Shown: positions 8,896 to 18,186 of the stretch, piece after piece | Layout of the letters: the number at the start of each line of letters is the position of its first letter | Numbering within the stretch: position 1 is the stretch's first letter | DNA from: Deltaproteobacteria bacterium | Lineage (GTDB): Bacteria; Myxococcota_A; UBA796; SXON01 | DNA: 64,000 nt | Reading direction: 5' to 3' | NCBI GenBank assembly: GCA_947484175.1 | Contig: CANKOI010000003.1 | Span: 1-64,000 of the forward strand | The notes under the pieces: model-generated | Databases searched by the model: none | What the model was told of the DNA's origin: nothing | The model's input: the letters and a program-made list of their open reading frames with translations, nothing else | Translations under genes and position numbers: made by a program

Positions 8896-9933
8896 TCACG
8901 CGTGCAACAGCTGTCGGCAGGCCGCGTGGAGTTCTCGCGCGTGCTGGAGAACGCGGCGCTGCCACTCCGGGTCGAGAGGAGCGAAGGCTTCGCGCATCCC
9001 CATCTTGGCGGGGTGGTCGAGGCGGGGTTCTCCCCAGTGGTGGAGGCGGTTCTCGGCGCGGAGGCGAGCCAGCACCGCGAGGTTGGAGAGCGTGCCGAAC
9101 TCGCAGGTGAATCCGTCGTAGCGCACGCCCGGAAGCCGCTCGAGGAGCGCTCCGGTAAGTCCGCCGCGGATGAGGTAGCCTTGGGGGTCGGAGGGGTCCC
9201 AACAGCGAACAGCCTCGCCCATCGCCGCTCTCACTCTCGCGAGTTCGTCGGGCGCCACCTTCCCTTCGAGCAGGAGTGTGCGGTTGCCGTAGCCTCCCAA
9301 CGCGCTGTGCCAGTCGACATGGACGACGCGCTCCCGGGACCGCAGCCTGTCTACCAGAAACGGAAAGACGAGCCCTGGCCCGGTCTGCAGCTCGCTGCCC
9401 CCGTAGAACAGCCCCTTTTCGAACGTGTACTGTCCGCTCACCACGGCGTTTTTCAGCGCGCCGTAGCCATTGCGGAGAACGGCGAGGGCGACCTCCAGCC
9501 AGAAGAGCTCAAACCCGCCCGAGGGGGTCGTCGGGTTGAGCAGGGGGTCCAGCGCCCGGTAGCTCGGGTCGACTCCCTCCCATCCAGCCGGCGGGTAGAA
9601 GTTGCGGTTGAGATCGACGTTCTGCTCGTTGACCCTTCGCAGGTTCGCCCATCCCCACGGGTTGAGGGCGTGTACGTAGAGCACGGCCTCCTCGCCTCTC
9701 TCGAGCGTGAGGGTCTCGAGCTGCGCGGCCCCGCCGCCGAAGCCCTCCACGCCGTGCAGGCCGCTGGTGTAGAGCAATACGCGCGGTGCATCCACCGGCC
9801 CGACCCAGGCCCAGTCGATGCTGTGCTCGGCGTCCACGTCGAAGTGTCCATGCTCCACCTCGCGGGTGGCGGCGCGGAAGCGCTCCCTCGCCTCGGCGTA
9901 GTCGCGGCTGAATCTCGTGTCCGTAGCATCCAT
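8896..9933 (-). CDS. M14/DUF2817-like zinc carboxypeptidase family protein
   Basis: ATG at 9933; 'LLYTSGLHGVEGFGGGAAQLETL...VHALNPWGWANLRRVNEQNVDLNRNF' pattern. Confidence 0.8.
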   Translation of the reverse strand: MDATDTRFSRDYAEARERFRAATREVEHGHFDVDAEHSIDWAWVGPVDAPRVLLYTSGLHGVEGFGGGAAQLETLTLERGEEAVLYVHALNPWGWANLRRVNEQNVDLNRNFYPPAGWEGVDPSYRALDPLLNPTTPSGGFELFWLEVALAVLRNGYGALKNAVVSGQYTFEKGLFYGGSELQTGPGLVFPFLVDRLRSRERVVHVDWHSALGGYGNRTLLLEGKVAPDELARVRAAMGEAVRCWDPSDPQGYLIRGGLTGALLERLPGVRYDGFTCEFGTLSNLAVLARLRAENRLHHWGEPRLDHPAKMGMREAFAPLDPEWQRRVLQHARELHAACRQLLHA

Positions 9934-9990
9934 GCCACCGAACGTAGCGCACAGCCGTGACCCGGGGCCAATCCGGATTACGCGCGGCGG

Positions 9991-11004
9991 GTGAAGTTCG
10001 CGCTTGTCCACCGCCGGTTCACCACCAACGGGGGCACCGAGCGGTACCTCGTGGGGCTGGCCCGATTCCTCGTGGCCGCGGGCCATGAGGTGCACGTCCT
10101 GTGCAACGAGGTTCGTGCCGACCTCCGCGGCGAAGCCGGCGTGCGCTTCGTGCACCTGCCCATGTGGCGCCCGGCGAAGGCTCTGAGCCTTGCTTGGTCG
10201 GCGCGCTCGGCGGTCGCCGCAGGTGGGTTCGATGCCGTGATGGGCCTAGGCCGCCATGTGGGGCACAGCGTTTACCGCGCGGGTGGGGGCTCGCACGTGG
10301 ACTATCTGCGCCGCGCGCACCCCTACCGCCGGTGGTTCTCTCCGGGGGACTGGCTCGACACGCTCCTCGATCGCGCCGCTGTCCGCTCGGCGAGCATCTG
10401 CATCGCCAACAGTCGGCTCGGCGCAGCGGGCCTCCGCAACGACTACGGAGCGGCCCGCGTGGAGGTGGTCTACAACGGTGTTGACCTCGAACGTTTCCGT
10501 CCCGCCCCCGCCATGCGCGAGGCCGTTCGGCGGGAACTGGGCGCGAGCGGGCCCGTAGCCATCTTCGTGGGCAACGGTTTTGCCCGAAAGGGGTTGGATG
10601 TGGCGATCGAGGCGCTTCCCGCGGGATGGTCGTTGTGGGTCGTGGGGGGCGATCGCCCCGTTCCTGCCTCACCCGCCGTGCGTTTCCTCGGCACCCAGAG
10701 GGAGCCGGAGCGGTTCTTGCAAGCAGCCGACGTGATGATCCTGCCGACTCGCTACGACCCCTTCGCGAATGTGTGCCTCGAGGCCCTCGCCTGTGGAATC
10801 CCGGCGCTCACAACGAGCCACAACGGGGCGAGCGAGGTGCTGCCGGAGCCGTGGATGACGTGCGACGATGTGGCCTCGTTCCACGCCGCCCTGCTGCGGG
10901 TCACCCCGGAGCTCGGTGGCGCCTGCCGAGCCGTCGCGGAGGCTTTTCCCCCGGAGCGCAGCTTTCAGCGTGCGCTCGACCTGCTCGTGGAGACGTGCGC
11001 GTGA
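9991..11004 (+). CDS. Glycosyltransferase, GT4-like
   Basis: 'NGGTERYLVGLARFLVAAGHEVHVLC', 'YNGVDLERFRP', 'LPTRYDPFANVCLEALACGIPALTTSHNGASEV'. Confidence 0.88.
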   Translation: MKFALVHRRFTTNGGTERYLVGLARFLVAAGHEVHVLCNEVRADLRGEAGVRFVHLPMWRPAKALSLAWSARSAVAAGGFDAVMGLGRHVGHSVYRAGGGSHVDYLRRAHPYRRWFSPGDWLDTLLDRAAVRSASICIANSRLGAAGLRNDYGAARVEVVYNGVDLERFRPAPAMREAVRRELGASGPVAIFVGNGFARKGLDVAIEALPAGWSLWVVGGDRPVPASPAVRFLGTQREPERFLQAADVMILPTRYDPFANVCLEALACGIPALTTSHNGASEVLPEPWMTCDDVASFHAALLRVTPELGGACRAVAEAFPPERSFQRALDLLVETCA

Positions 11005-14000
11005 AACCCATTCTGAAACGATTGCTCCAATTCTCCATGGTGCTCACGGTAGCCAGCGGCGCGGCCGGCGTGTGGGGCTACCGAAAGTACGTGGTGCAGG
11101 AGCCGGGGCCCGAGTTCGAACGGGCGAACGTGCTCGCGATCATCGCCCAAGAGTCGCCCGTCTACTACCGCGACGGCGTCACGCCGATGGGCGTCTTCTT
11201 CGATCAGGAGCACCGCAGCTACGTGCCCTACGCGGAGCTTCCCGCGGACTGGGTCAGCGCCATCGTGGCTGCGGAGGACGGGAGTTTCTGGACGCATCCG
11301 GGGGTGGATGCCAAACACGTCCTGCGGGCGATGGGCCAGAATGTTCAGGCCGGCGCCGTGGTGGCGGGCGGATCTACGCTCACCCAGCAGACCGCCAAGA
11401 ACCTCTTCTACCGCCCGGATCGGTCGTTCCGCGCCAAGCTGGTCGAGCTGGTCGACGCCCTGCGCTTGGAAGCGCACTTCTCCAAGGAGGACATCCTCGA
11501 GTTCTACGCCAATCAGTTCCACGTGAGCGCCAACGGCCGCGGCATCGGGATCGCTTCCCGTTACTTCTTCGACAAGACGGCGGGCCAGCTCTCGACAAAA
11601 GAATGTGCATTCATCGCCGGGATGGTGAAGGCGCCGAGTCGGTACAACCCCTTCATTGGTCAGTCGGAGGAGCGGCGCGCCGCGGCCCGTGCTGCGGCGG
11701 AGGAGCGCACCGCCTACGTGCTTCGCCGCATGGTCGCCACCGGCGCTCTGCAGGAAGGCCGGCGCGCGTCGATCGCGGGGCCGCCGCTGGAGTTTCGGAG
11801 AGGCAGCTTCCGGTACGACCGCAGCGTGGTTCTCGACGAGGTGCAGCGGCGGCTCGAGCAGCCGGAATTCGTCGAACTCTTCGAGCGGACCGGGATCAGC
11901 AACCCCTCGACCGCTGGGCTCCGCATCATCACTACGGTGGACGAAAACGCCGAGCGGGCAGCGGTGTACGGCCTCTGGCACCACCTCACCGAATTGGGCG
12001 GCGAGCTGGAGCGTCCCGGTGCCGCCGCGCTGCTCTTGCCCGACCTCACCCAGGTCGAGGCTTCCCCGAGCAGCGAGTTGAGCCCGCTGAGTTTTCACGC
12101 GGGGCGAGTGGCCACGGCGGGTGCTACCGAAGTGACGGTCGACCTCGGAGGGCGGCCGTGTGCGGTCGACGCTGCCGGCGTGACACGCATCGCGAAGGCC
12201 GTGGGAGCCACGCCGGCCGAGGTGGCGAGCGCCCTCAGCCCCGGCCGGTTCGTGCTGGTGAGTGTGCGCCGCGAGGGTGCGGGCTGCGACATCGAGCTGC
12301 GGCCTCGCCTTCAGGGGGCCGTACTCGTGCTGGAGAACGGCGAAATCCGGGCGATGGTGGGCGGGAACGACAACCGAAACCTCAATCGGGTAACGGGCGC
12401 GGCGCGACAGTTCGGGAGTACGTGGAAGCCGCTGCTGTTTCTCGCCTCTGCGGAGCTGGGCTGGCTGCCCACCGACGTACTCGACAACCGCCGCAACGTT
12501 TTCCCCTTCCGCGACGTCTGGTACTACCCGCGCGCCGACCACACCGCCGACCCGTTCCTGTCGATGGCCGCCACCGGCGCGCGCTCCGAAAACCTCGCCA
12601 CCGTCTGGCTTCTCTACCACTTGGTGGACCGTGTGGACGACGACACGCTGCGCGGGCTGGCGCGGGACGCAGATCTGTGGCCGCGGGAGGGCGAAGCGCC
12701 CGTCGCCTTCGGGGAGCGGATGCGCGACGAGGCCTCGCTTCGCTCGAGCGCGGAGCGTTTTCCGGAGGTGGCGTTCACTCGGGCGAGGGCCGACGTCGTG
12801 GCCGCTCTGGCGCGCTCTCGGCACCCGGAAGATGCCCTCGCCGTGAGGTCGCTCTTGCACGGCTACGGCGCGAGCGCGGAGCGGGCGAGGGTGGCCAAGA
12901 CCCAGGCGTCGGCGGAGCGCGAAGCCCGCCTCGTGGCGCTGGAGAACAGCTTCCTTTCGCTCGAGGAGCGAGCCGCGGCCTGCCGCGCCGCGCCGCTCTC
13001 CAGCTTGCAGTGGGACCCGCTGACCCAAGCGCTCGCCTGCGGCCGCGCCCCCGCCGGATTCGAGCCGCTGCCTCCGGAAGCCCTCGCGCTCGCCACCGCA
13101 GACGCGGTGGCTGCCTCGCTCTCCGAGGAGGGCATGGACGACCTCCTCCTCGACGGTCGCCTGCACTACGGCACGCTCCGCCGCCTCCGTGCCGCCCTCG
13201 ACGTGCGCCTCGCTCAGTTCGAGGGTCTCGACCCCTGGGACCCCGAGGTGCTCCTCTACCATCCGGACTGGCGCACTCTGGTGGGGGTCCGCACGTTCTC
13301 GGCGGCCGTGCGTGCAGCCGGCGTGAGCGCCGTACTGCCGGAGAACCTCACGCTCCCTCTGGGGGCAGCCGACGTTTCGCTGGCCGAGATGGCCGGTGCC
13401 TACCAGTCGATGCTGGGCCGCGGTTCGCCGCGGTTTCTGTCCGAGGGCTTCGGCGCCGGTTCGGTAACGGGCCTGCGCACGGCGTTCGTGCTTCCTGAGA
13501 ATCAAGAGCCCACGGCGCTCATCTCCGAGATCCGCGACGCCGGCGGCAACGTGATCTTCCGGATGCGCCCAGCGCCGAACCCTGAGGTCGACCCCCGGCC
13601 GGGCGCGATGGTCGGTGACATTCTGCGCTCCGCCGTTTTGCACGGAACGGGCCGACGCGCAGCGGCTCCCGAGGGCCTCGGGGGTCGTCCGCTGTCCGGC
13701 AAGACGGGCACGACGAACGACTACCGGAATGCCGCTTTCATCGGCTTCGCCCCCATTCAGCGCGGCGCTGCCGCCACGTGGGGAAACGCCCACACCGTTG
13801 CCGCCTACGTCGGCTACGACGACAACGCCTCGATGCGCCGCGGTCGCATGCGTGTGCAGGGCGCGAGCGGCGCGCTCCCCGTGTGGCTGGGGACGGTCAG
13901 GGGCCTCGCGGACGCGGGGCTCATGGGTCAGGCGGGAGTCGCGGAGTTCGGGGTTCCCGAGGGCCTCGTGCGGGTGCCCGCACCCGATGGGGCGGGGTTT

Positions 14001-14255
14001 GACGGGGCCGCGCTGACGGCGCTTCGTCCGCCGGGAGAGCCCCCCGCTCGCGTGATCCGGGGTCGTGCGCCCACCGCGGGAGTTGTTCCCGCTCCCGACG
14101 AGGCCCCCCCATCGGGCGCGCTCGTTCTCCCCGCGGACGCTGAGTTCGGACCGCCTCTTCCCGACGAAGGGGTCGACCCCACGGTGGCGTCGCCGATCGA
14201 CGAAGAGCCCACCCTCGACGACATGGCCGATCAGGACCTGCTCCTTCCGGAGTAG
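11001..14255 (+). CDS. Class A penicillin-binding protein (transglycosylase/transpeptidase)
   Basis: GTG start at 11001 overlapping previous stop; 'AIVAAEDGSFWTHPGVD', 'GGSTLTQQTAKNLFY', 'GSTWKPLLFLA', 'SGKTGTTNDYRNAAFIGF'. Confidence 0.9.
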   Translation: MKPILKRLLQFSMVLTVASGAAGVWGYRKYVVQEPGPEFERANVLAIIAQESPVYYRDGVTPMGVFFDQEHRSYVPYAELPADWVSAIVAAEDGSFWTHPGVDAKHVLRAMGQNVQAGAVVAGGSTLTQQTAKNLFYRPDRSFRAKLVELVDALRLEAHFSKEDILEFYANQFHVSANGRGIGIASRYFFDKTAGQLSTKECAFIAGMVKAPSRYNPFIGQSEERRAAARAAAEERTAYVLRRMVATGALQEGRRASIAGPPLEFRRGSFRYDRSVVLDEVQRRLEQPEFVELFERTGISNPSTAGLRIITTVDENAERAAVYGLWHHLTELGGELERPGAAALLLPDLTQVEASPSSELSPLSFHAGRVATAGATEVTVDLGGRPCAVDAAGVTRIAKAVGATPAEVASALSPGRFVLVSVRREGAGCDIELRPRLQGAVLVLENGEIRAMVGGNDNRNLNRVTGAARQFGSTWKPLLFLASAELGWLPTDVLDNRRNVFPFRDVWYYPRADHTADPFLSMAATGARSENLATVWLLYHLVDRVDDDTLRGLARDADLWPREGEAPVAFGERMRDEASLRSSAERFPEVAFTRARADVVAALARSRHPEDALAVRSLLHGYGASAERARVAKTQASAEREARLVALENSFLSLEERAAACRAAPLSSLQWDPLTQALACGRAPAGFEPLPPEALALATADAVAASLSEEGMDDLLLDGRLHYGTLRRLRAALDVRLAQFEGLDPWDPEVLLYHPDWRTLVGVRTFSAAVRAAGVSAVLPENLTLPLGAADVSLAEMAGAYQSMLGRGSPRFLSEGFGAGSVTGLRTAFVLPENQEPTALISEIRDAGGNVIFRMRPAPNPEVDPRPGAMVGDILRSAVLHGTGRRAAAPEGLGGRPLSGKTGTTNDYRNAAFIGFAPIQRGAAATWGNAHTVAAYVGYDDNASMRRGRMRVQGASGALPVWLGTVRGLADAGLMGQAGVAEFGVPEGLVRVPAPDGAGFDGAALTALRPPGEPPARVIRGRAPTAGVVPAPDEAPPSGALVLPADAEFGPPLPDEGVDPTVASPIDEEPTLDDMADQDLLLPE

Positions 14256-14272
14256 CCGGTTATCCCCCGCGC

Positions 14273-14638
14273 GTGCTTCCCTTGCTGTTCGCCGCGTGCT
14301 CCGTGCTGCCGTATCACCGGCCTCCGGACACCACTCTGCCCCCGCCCCCGCCCCTTCCCGCCGCCAGCGCCGCTGTTGACGTGTCCGGGCTCCTCTCTCG
14401 GCTCGACTCCTTGCTCGCAGTGGCCGACACTGTTGACTCGCGCGACCGGCTCGTGGAGCTTCGCGAGCTCATCCTCGGCGCCGCCAGCGGAGATCCGGGG
14501 CTTCGCGCGGCGGTGATGCGGTACGGCGACCGGGTCTTGAGCATCGAAGAACGCAGCAGAGTGCAGGTGATTGAGCAGCCGGGCCTCGACCGTCCTGTCG
14601 CGCCCGCTCCGGTGGTGGAGGAGGAGGTGGTGCCGTGA
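14273..14638 (+). CDS. Small hypothetical lipoprotein
   Basis: MLPLLFAACS lipobox; overlaps ispA start (GTGA). Confidence 0.55.
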   Translation: MLPLLFAACSVLPYHRPPDTTLPPPPPLPAASAAVDVSGLLSRLDSLLAVADTVDSRDRLVELRELILGAASGDPGLRAAVMRYGDRVLSIEERSRVQVIEQPGLDRPVAPAPVVEEEVVP

Positions 14639-15450
14639 GCCCCGCACTTTCCGGGTGGGCGGCGGGAGTGCTGCCCGCACTTGAGACGGCGCTGTCCGCC
14701 CAGTTCGACGACGTCGATCCGGAGTTTCGCGGGGCGCTGCTCTACCCCTTGCAGACGGGCGGAAAGAGAATCCGCCCGCTGCTCGCTTTTGCCGCTGCCG
14801 AGGCCGTGGGGGCGGAGCCTGCTCGGGCCGGGCCGGCTGCCCTCGCTGTCGAGCTCGTCCACACCTACTCGCTGGTACACGACGACCTCCCCGCCATGGA
14901 CGACGACGACGTTCGCCGCGGCCGCCCCACCGTGCACAAGGTCTACGGCGAAGCCCTCGCGATCCTCGTGGGCGATGCGCTCCTCACCCACGCTTTCTTG
15001 GTGGTGGCCGACTCGCCGGGCCTCGTGGCGGAGTTGGCTCGTGCGGCGGGCGCCACGGGCATGGTGGGCGGTCAGGTCTTGGACATCGGGGGCTGCGCGA
15101 ACGATCTTCCGGCGCTCACGCGGCTCCATGCGAGGAAGACCGGCGCGCTCATCCGGGCGGCGGTTCGCATGGGCGGGATCGCGGCCGGTGCCTCGTCCGA
15201 CGAACTCGAAGCCCTCGCCCGCTACGGCGAGGCCGTGGGGCTCGCGTTCCAGGTGGCGGATGACGTTCTCGATGCAGAGCAGGACGCCGCACCCGAAGGA
15301 CCGCCCTCCTTCGTGCGGCTCCTCGGCGTTCACGGCGCCGCGGCCGAGGCCCAGCGCCTCGCCGACCTCGCGTGTTCCGCGGCGGAGGCGCTCCCGTTTC
15401 CGACACGACTGCAGGAACTGGCGCGGTTCGCCGTGGAGCGCAGGGTCTGA
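14635..15450 (+). CDS. ispA: Polyprenyl (farnesyl) diphosphate synthase
   Basis: 'GGKRIRPLLAF', 'ELVHTYSLVHDDLPAMDDDDVRRGRPT', 'FQVADDVLD'. Confidence 0.92.
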   Translation: MSPALSGWAAGVLPALETALSAQFDDVDPEFRGALLYPLQTGGKRIRPLLAFAAAEAVGAEPARAGPAALAVELVHTYSLVHDDLPAMDDDDVRRGRPTVHKVYGEALAILVGDALLTHAFLVVADSPGLVAELARAAGATGMVGGQVLDIGGCANDLPALTRLHARKTGALIRAAVRMGGIAAGASSDELEALARYGEAVGLAFQVADDVLDAEQDAAPEGPPSFVRLLGVHGAAAEAQRLADLACSAAEALPFPTRLQELARFAVERRV

Positions 15451-15451
15451 C

Positions 15452-16186
15452 GTGGCGGAGCGGCTCGACGCAACGCTGGTGGCTCGCGGAATCGTGCCCA
15501 CTCTGGAGCGCGCCGAGCAGGAGGTCCGAGCCGGAAACGTGCTGATGGACGAGCGGGTGGCCGACAAGCCCGGTGCGGTCGTTCCGGAGGGAGCGGTGCT
15601 GCGCCTGCGGGTGGGGCCGCGCCGGTTCGTTTCGCGCGGCGGGTTGAAGCTCGAGGCCGCGCTCGATCACTTCGGAGTGTCTCCCGCGGGGCACACCTGT
15701 GCCGACTTCGGTGCGTCGACGGGCGGGTTCACGGACTGCCTGCTGCAGCGTGGGGCAGCCCGGGTGTACGCCGTCGACGTAGGCTACGGGCAACTGGCGT
15801 GGTCTCTACGAACGGACCCCCGGGTGGTCGTGATGGAGCGCACGAATGTACGGCACCTCTCGGGCCTGCCCGAGCCCATCGATCTGCTGGTGGGCGATCT
15901 CTCGTTCATCTCGCTGGCATCGGTGCTGCCGGGGATGTGGACGGTGATGGCATCGGGGGCGGAGGCGGTGGTCCTCGTGAAGCCGCAGTTCGAGGTGGGT
16001 CCGTCGGGCCTCGAGGCGGGTGGCCGCGTTCGCGACGATGGCCTGCGGCTGGCGGCGCTCGCGGAGGTGGCGAAGGCTGCGGTGGCGATTGGTTTTGTGG
16101 TCGTGGCAGAGATGGAGTGCCCGGTTGCAGGCGCTCGAGCGGGGAACCGCGAGTGGTTGGTGCACCTGCGCAAACCGCCGTGCTAA
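15452..16186 (+). CDS. tlyA: TlyA-family rRNA 2'-O-methyltransferase
   Basis: GTG at 15452; S4-like 'RLDATLVARGIVPTLERAEQEVRAGNVLMD', 'RFVSRGGLKLEAALDHF', 'CADFGASTGGFTDCLLQRGAARVYAVDVGYGQL'. Confidence 0.9.
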   Translation: MAERLDATLVARGIVPTLERAEQEVRAGNVLMDERVADKPGAVVPEGAVLRLRVGPRRFVSRGGLKLEAALDHFGVSPAGHTCADFGASTGGFTDCLLQRGAARVYAVDVGYGQLAWSLRTDPRVVVMERTNVRHLSGLPEPIDLLVGDLSFISLASVLPGMWTVMASGAEAVVLVKPQFEVGPSGLEAGGRVRDDGLRLAALAEVAKAAVAIGFVVVAEMECPVAGARAGNREWLVHLRKPPC

Positions 16187-16204
16187 GGTGGCGGGGGAGC
16201 GCCC

Positions 16205-18169
16205 ATGCGTCGATCTCTGGCCGTCGGGGCCCTTCTCTCTCTCGCTGCAGGCTGTACGTGGATCGACGACGCGCAACGTGAGGCGCGCCGTGGGCAGGTA
16301 GACGACGACGGCGACGGAGTGATCGCCTCTAAGGACTGCGACGACGGGAACCCGAGCATCTCCACCGCCGAGCCCGAGGTGTGGTACGACGGGGTGGATA
16401 GCGATTGCGCCGGCGACGACGACTACGATCAGGACGCGGATGGCTACGTTCCCAAGGAGTTCGTCGGCCTCACCACGCTGAAGGTGAAGAACTCGGGCAC
16501 CCTCCCGGGCGGCGACTGCGACGACCGGGAGGCCACCGTCTCGCCGAAGGAGAAGGACATCGCCTACGACGGCGTAGACCGCTCCTGCGACGGCGGCGAT
16601 GACTACGATCAGGACGGCGATGGCTACGTACCCGACGAGTATGTCGGGCTGGCCACGAAGTATGTGGGCACCAGCGGGCTCCTGCCGGGGGGTGACTGCG
16701 ACGATGGAAATAGCGCGGTGAACCCCGCCGGAGTTGACACCCCGTACAACGGGCTGGACTCGGACTGCGGCGGCAACAACGACTACGACGACGATGGCGA
16801 CGGCTACGTGCCCGACGATTACGTCGGGGTGGCCGGCGGTCTTCCGGGCGACGATTGTGATGACGCCGACCCGGGCGTGCACCCCGGCGCCGCCGAGATC
16901 TACTACAACGGGGTCGATGACGCCTGCGATGGGGGCGACGACTTCGATCAGGACACGGACGGCTACGTGCGTTCGGGAGACGTGGGTCGGGGTACGGAGG
17001 GCGTGGCCGACTCCGGTGCGCTCCCGGGGGGCGACTGCGACGACACCAACGAGGTGGCGCGCCCCTATGCCAACGAGCAGTACGGCGACGCCTTGGATGG
17101 CGACTGCGATGGCGGGCGCGACAGCCTGCAGCTCAACGCGGTTGAGGGCTTCGTGTTCACGGATGCCCACACGCCCGTTTTCGTAGAGGCTCGCGACCGC
17201 GTGTACCTGTCGGTGGCCGCTGCCGACGTCGTCACGCCGACGAACCACTGGTACGCGAGCGGCTTCGCCATGACGTGGGATGCCGGATTCGTGGAGAACG
17301 ATCCCGACGCGGTGGGGGAGTTCCCGTGGGCCAGCTCCTCGAACCCGACCGACTTCGAGGTGGGCTACGCCCACAACTTCCGGCACGTGGACGACACGCT
17401 CTACGGCGTGATCGGCCGCCAGGGCACCCGCTTCCGGGCCCTTGCCTTCGAGTCCTACCCCTTGGGTTCGGGCACCGCCGGCCAGGCCACGGCACAGTCC
17501 AACAACACGGCCTCCGACAACTTCGATGATGCCGATCTCTTCGTGGACGACAGTGGGCGGGTTCACGGCGTTGGTTGCGATGCGGGGAGCAACGGGGTTT
17601 TCACCTACGCACGCGTCGATAGCATCGCGACGAGCACCAGCGCCGACGTGCAAGTGAACGAAGAGGCGGGTGTGGCCAGCGCCGCCGCGTGCTCCTTCAC
17701 GAACGACCAGGCGCTCCAGGTGCTGGCCGCCCGTACCGACGACTTGTACACCTACAGCTTCGACTCCGACTCGGTCTCGCCCACCTTCACGGGCGCGGCA
17801 AGCGGGTCGGGCTGGGTGGCGGCCGACATCGACACCTCCATCGACGGAACCTCGCCGCTCGAAGTGCTGGCGCTCCCCACGCAGGTGTACGTGAGCGGCA
17901 CCGGCATCTCCGCGCTGGTGGGCCAGATGGGCGACGTTCCGCTGGCCGCCGACGCCGTTCTGCTCACCGATGGCAGCTACCTGATCGCCTGGGTCAACGA
18001 CGACGGAACGGCGCGGGCCGCCATCGGCAACGATGCCGTCGGCTTCGCGTACGTGGCGTTGAGCTTCGACGACGTTGCCACGGGAATCGCGGTGTGGGCC
18101 GACGACACCAACGGGATGGTGGCCGTGACCAGCGACACGCAGGTTGCGATCGGCATCTACGACTGGTAG
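16205..18169 (+). CDS. Lipoprotein with about five MopE-type metal-binding repeats
   Basis: LSLAAGC lipobox; repeats such as 'YDQDGDGYVPDEYVGL...LPGGDCDDGNSAVNPAG'; C-terminal half beta-rich. Confidence 0.85.
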   Translation: MRRSLAVGALLSLAAGCTWIDDAQREARRGQVDDDGDGVIASKDCDDGNPSISTAEPEVWYDGVDSDCAGDDDYDQDADGYVPKEFVGLTTLKVKNSGTLPGGDCDDREATVSPKEKDIAYDGVDRSCDGGDDYDQDGDGYVPDEYVGLATKYVGTSGLLPGGDCDDGNSAVNPAGVDTPYNGLDSDCGGNNDYDDDGDGYVPDDYVGVAGGLPGDDCDDADPGVHPGAAEIYYNGVDDACDGGDDFDQDTDGYVRSGDVGRGTEGVADSGALPGGDCDDTNEVARPYANEQYGDALDGDCDGGRDSLQLNAVEGFVFTDAHTPVFVEARDRVYLSVAAADVVTPTNHWYASGFAMTWDAGFVENDPDAVGEFPWASSSNPTDFEVGYAHNFRHVDDTLYGVIGRQGTRFRALAFESYPLGSGTAGQATAQSNNTASDNFDDADLFVDDSGRVHGVGCDAGSNGVFTYARVDSIATSTSADVQVNEEAGVASAAACSFTNDQALQVLAARTDDLYTYSFDSDSVSPTFTGAASGSGWVAADIDTSIDGTSPLEVLALPTQVYVSGTGISALVGQMGDVPLAADAVLLTDGSYLIAWVNDDGTARAAIGNDAVGFAYVALSFDDVATGIAVWADDTNGMVAVTSDTQVAIGIYDW

Positions 18170-18186
18170 TCGCCCTCAGGGGGCGA
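18170..18186. terminator. Hairpin at convergent junction
   Basis: TCGCCC-TCAGG-GGGCGA stem; stop codon of the minus-strand gene lies in the loop. Confidence 0.4.

Noticed and set aside
9970-9979. AATCCGGATT palindrome in the divergent peptidase/glycosyltransferase gap
   Set aside because: Only 10 bp, no promoter elements clearly aligned to it; too weak to call.
10868-13793. Large ORFs of 876 aa (+) and 942 aa (-) overlapping the PBP gene
   Set aside because: Arg/Gly/Pro-rich composition with no recognisable motifs; explained by open off-frames in high-GC coding DNA. The PBP frame carries clear catalytic motifs.
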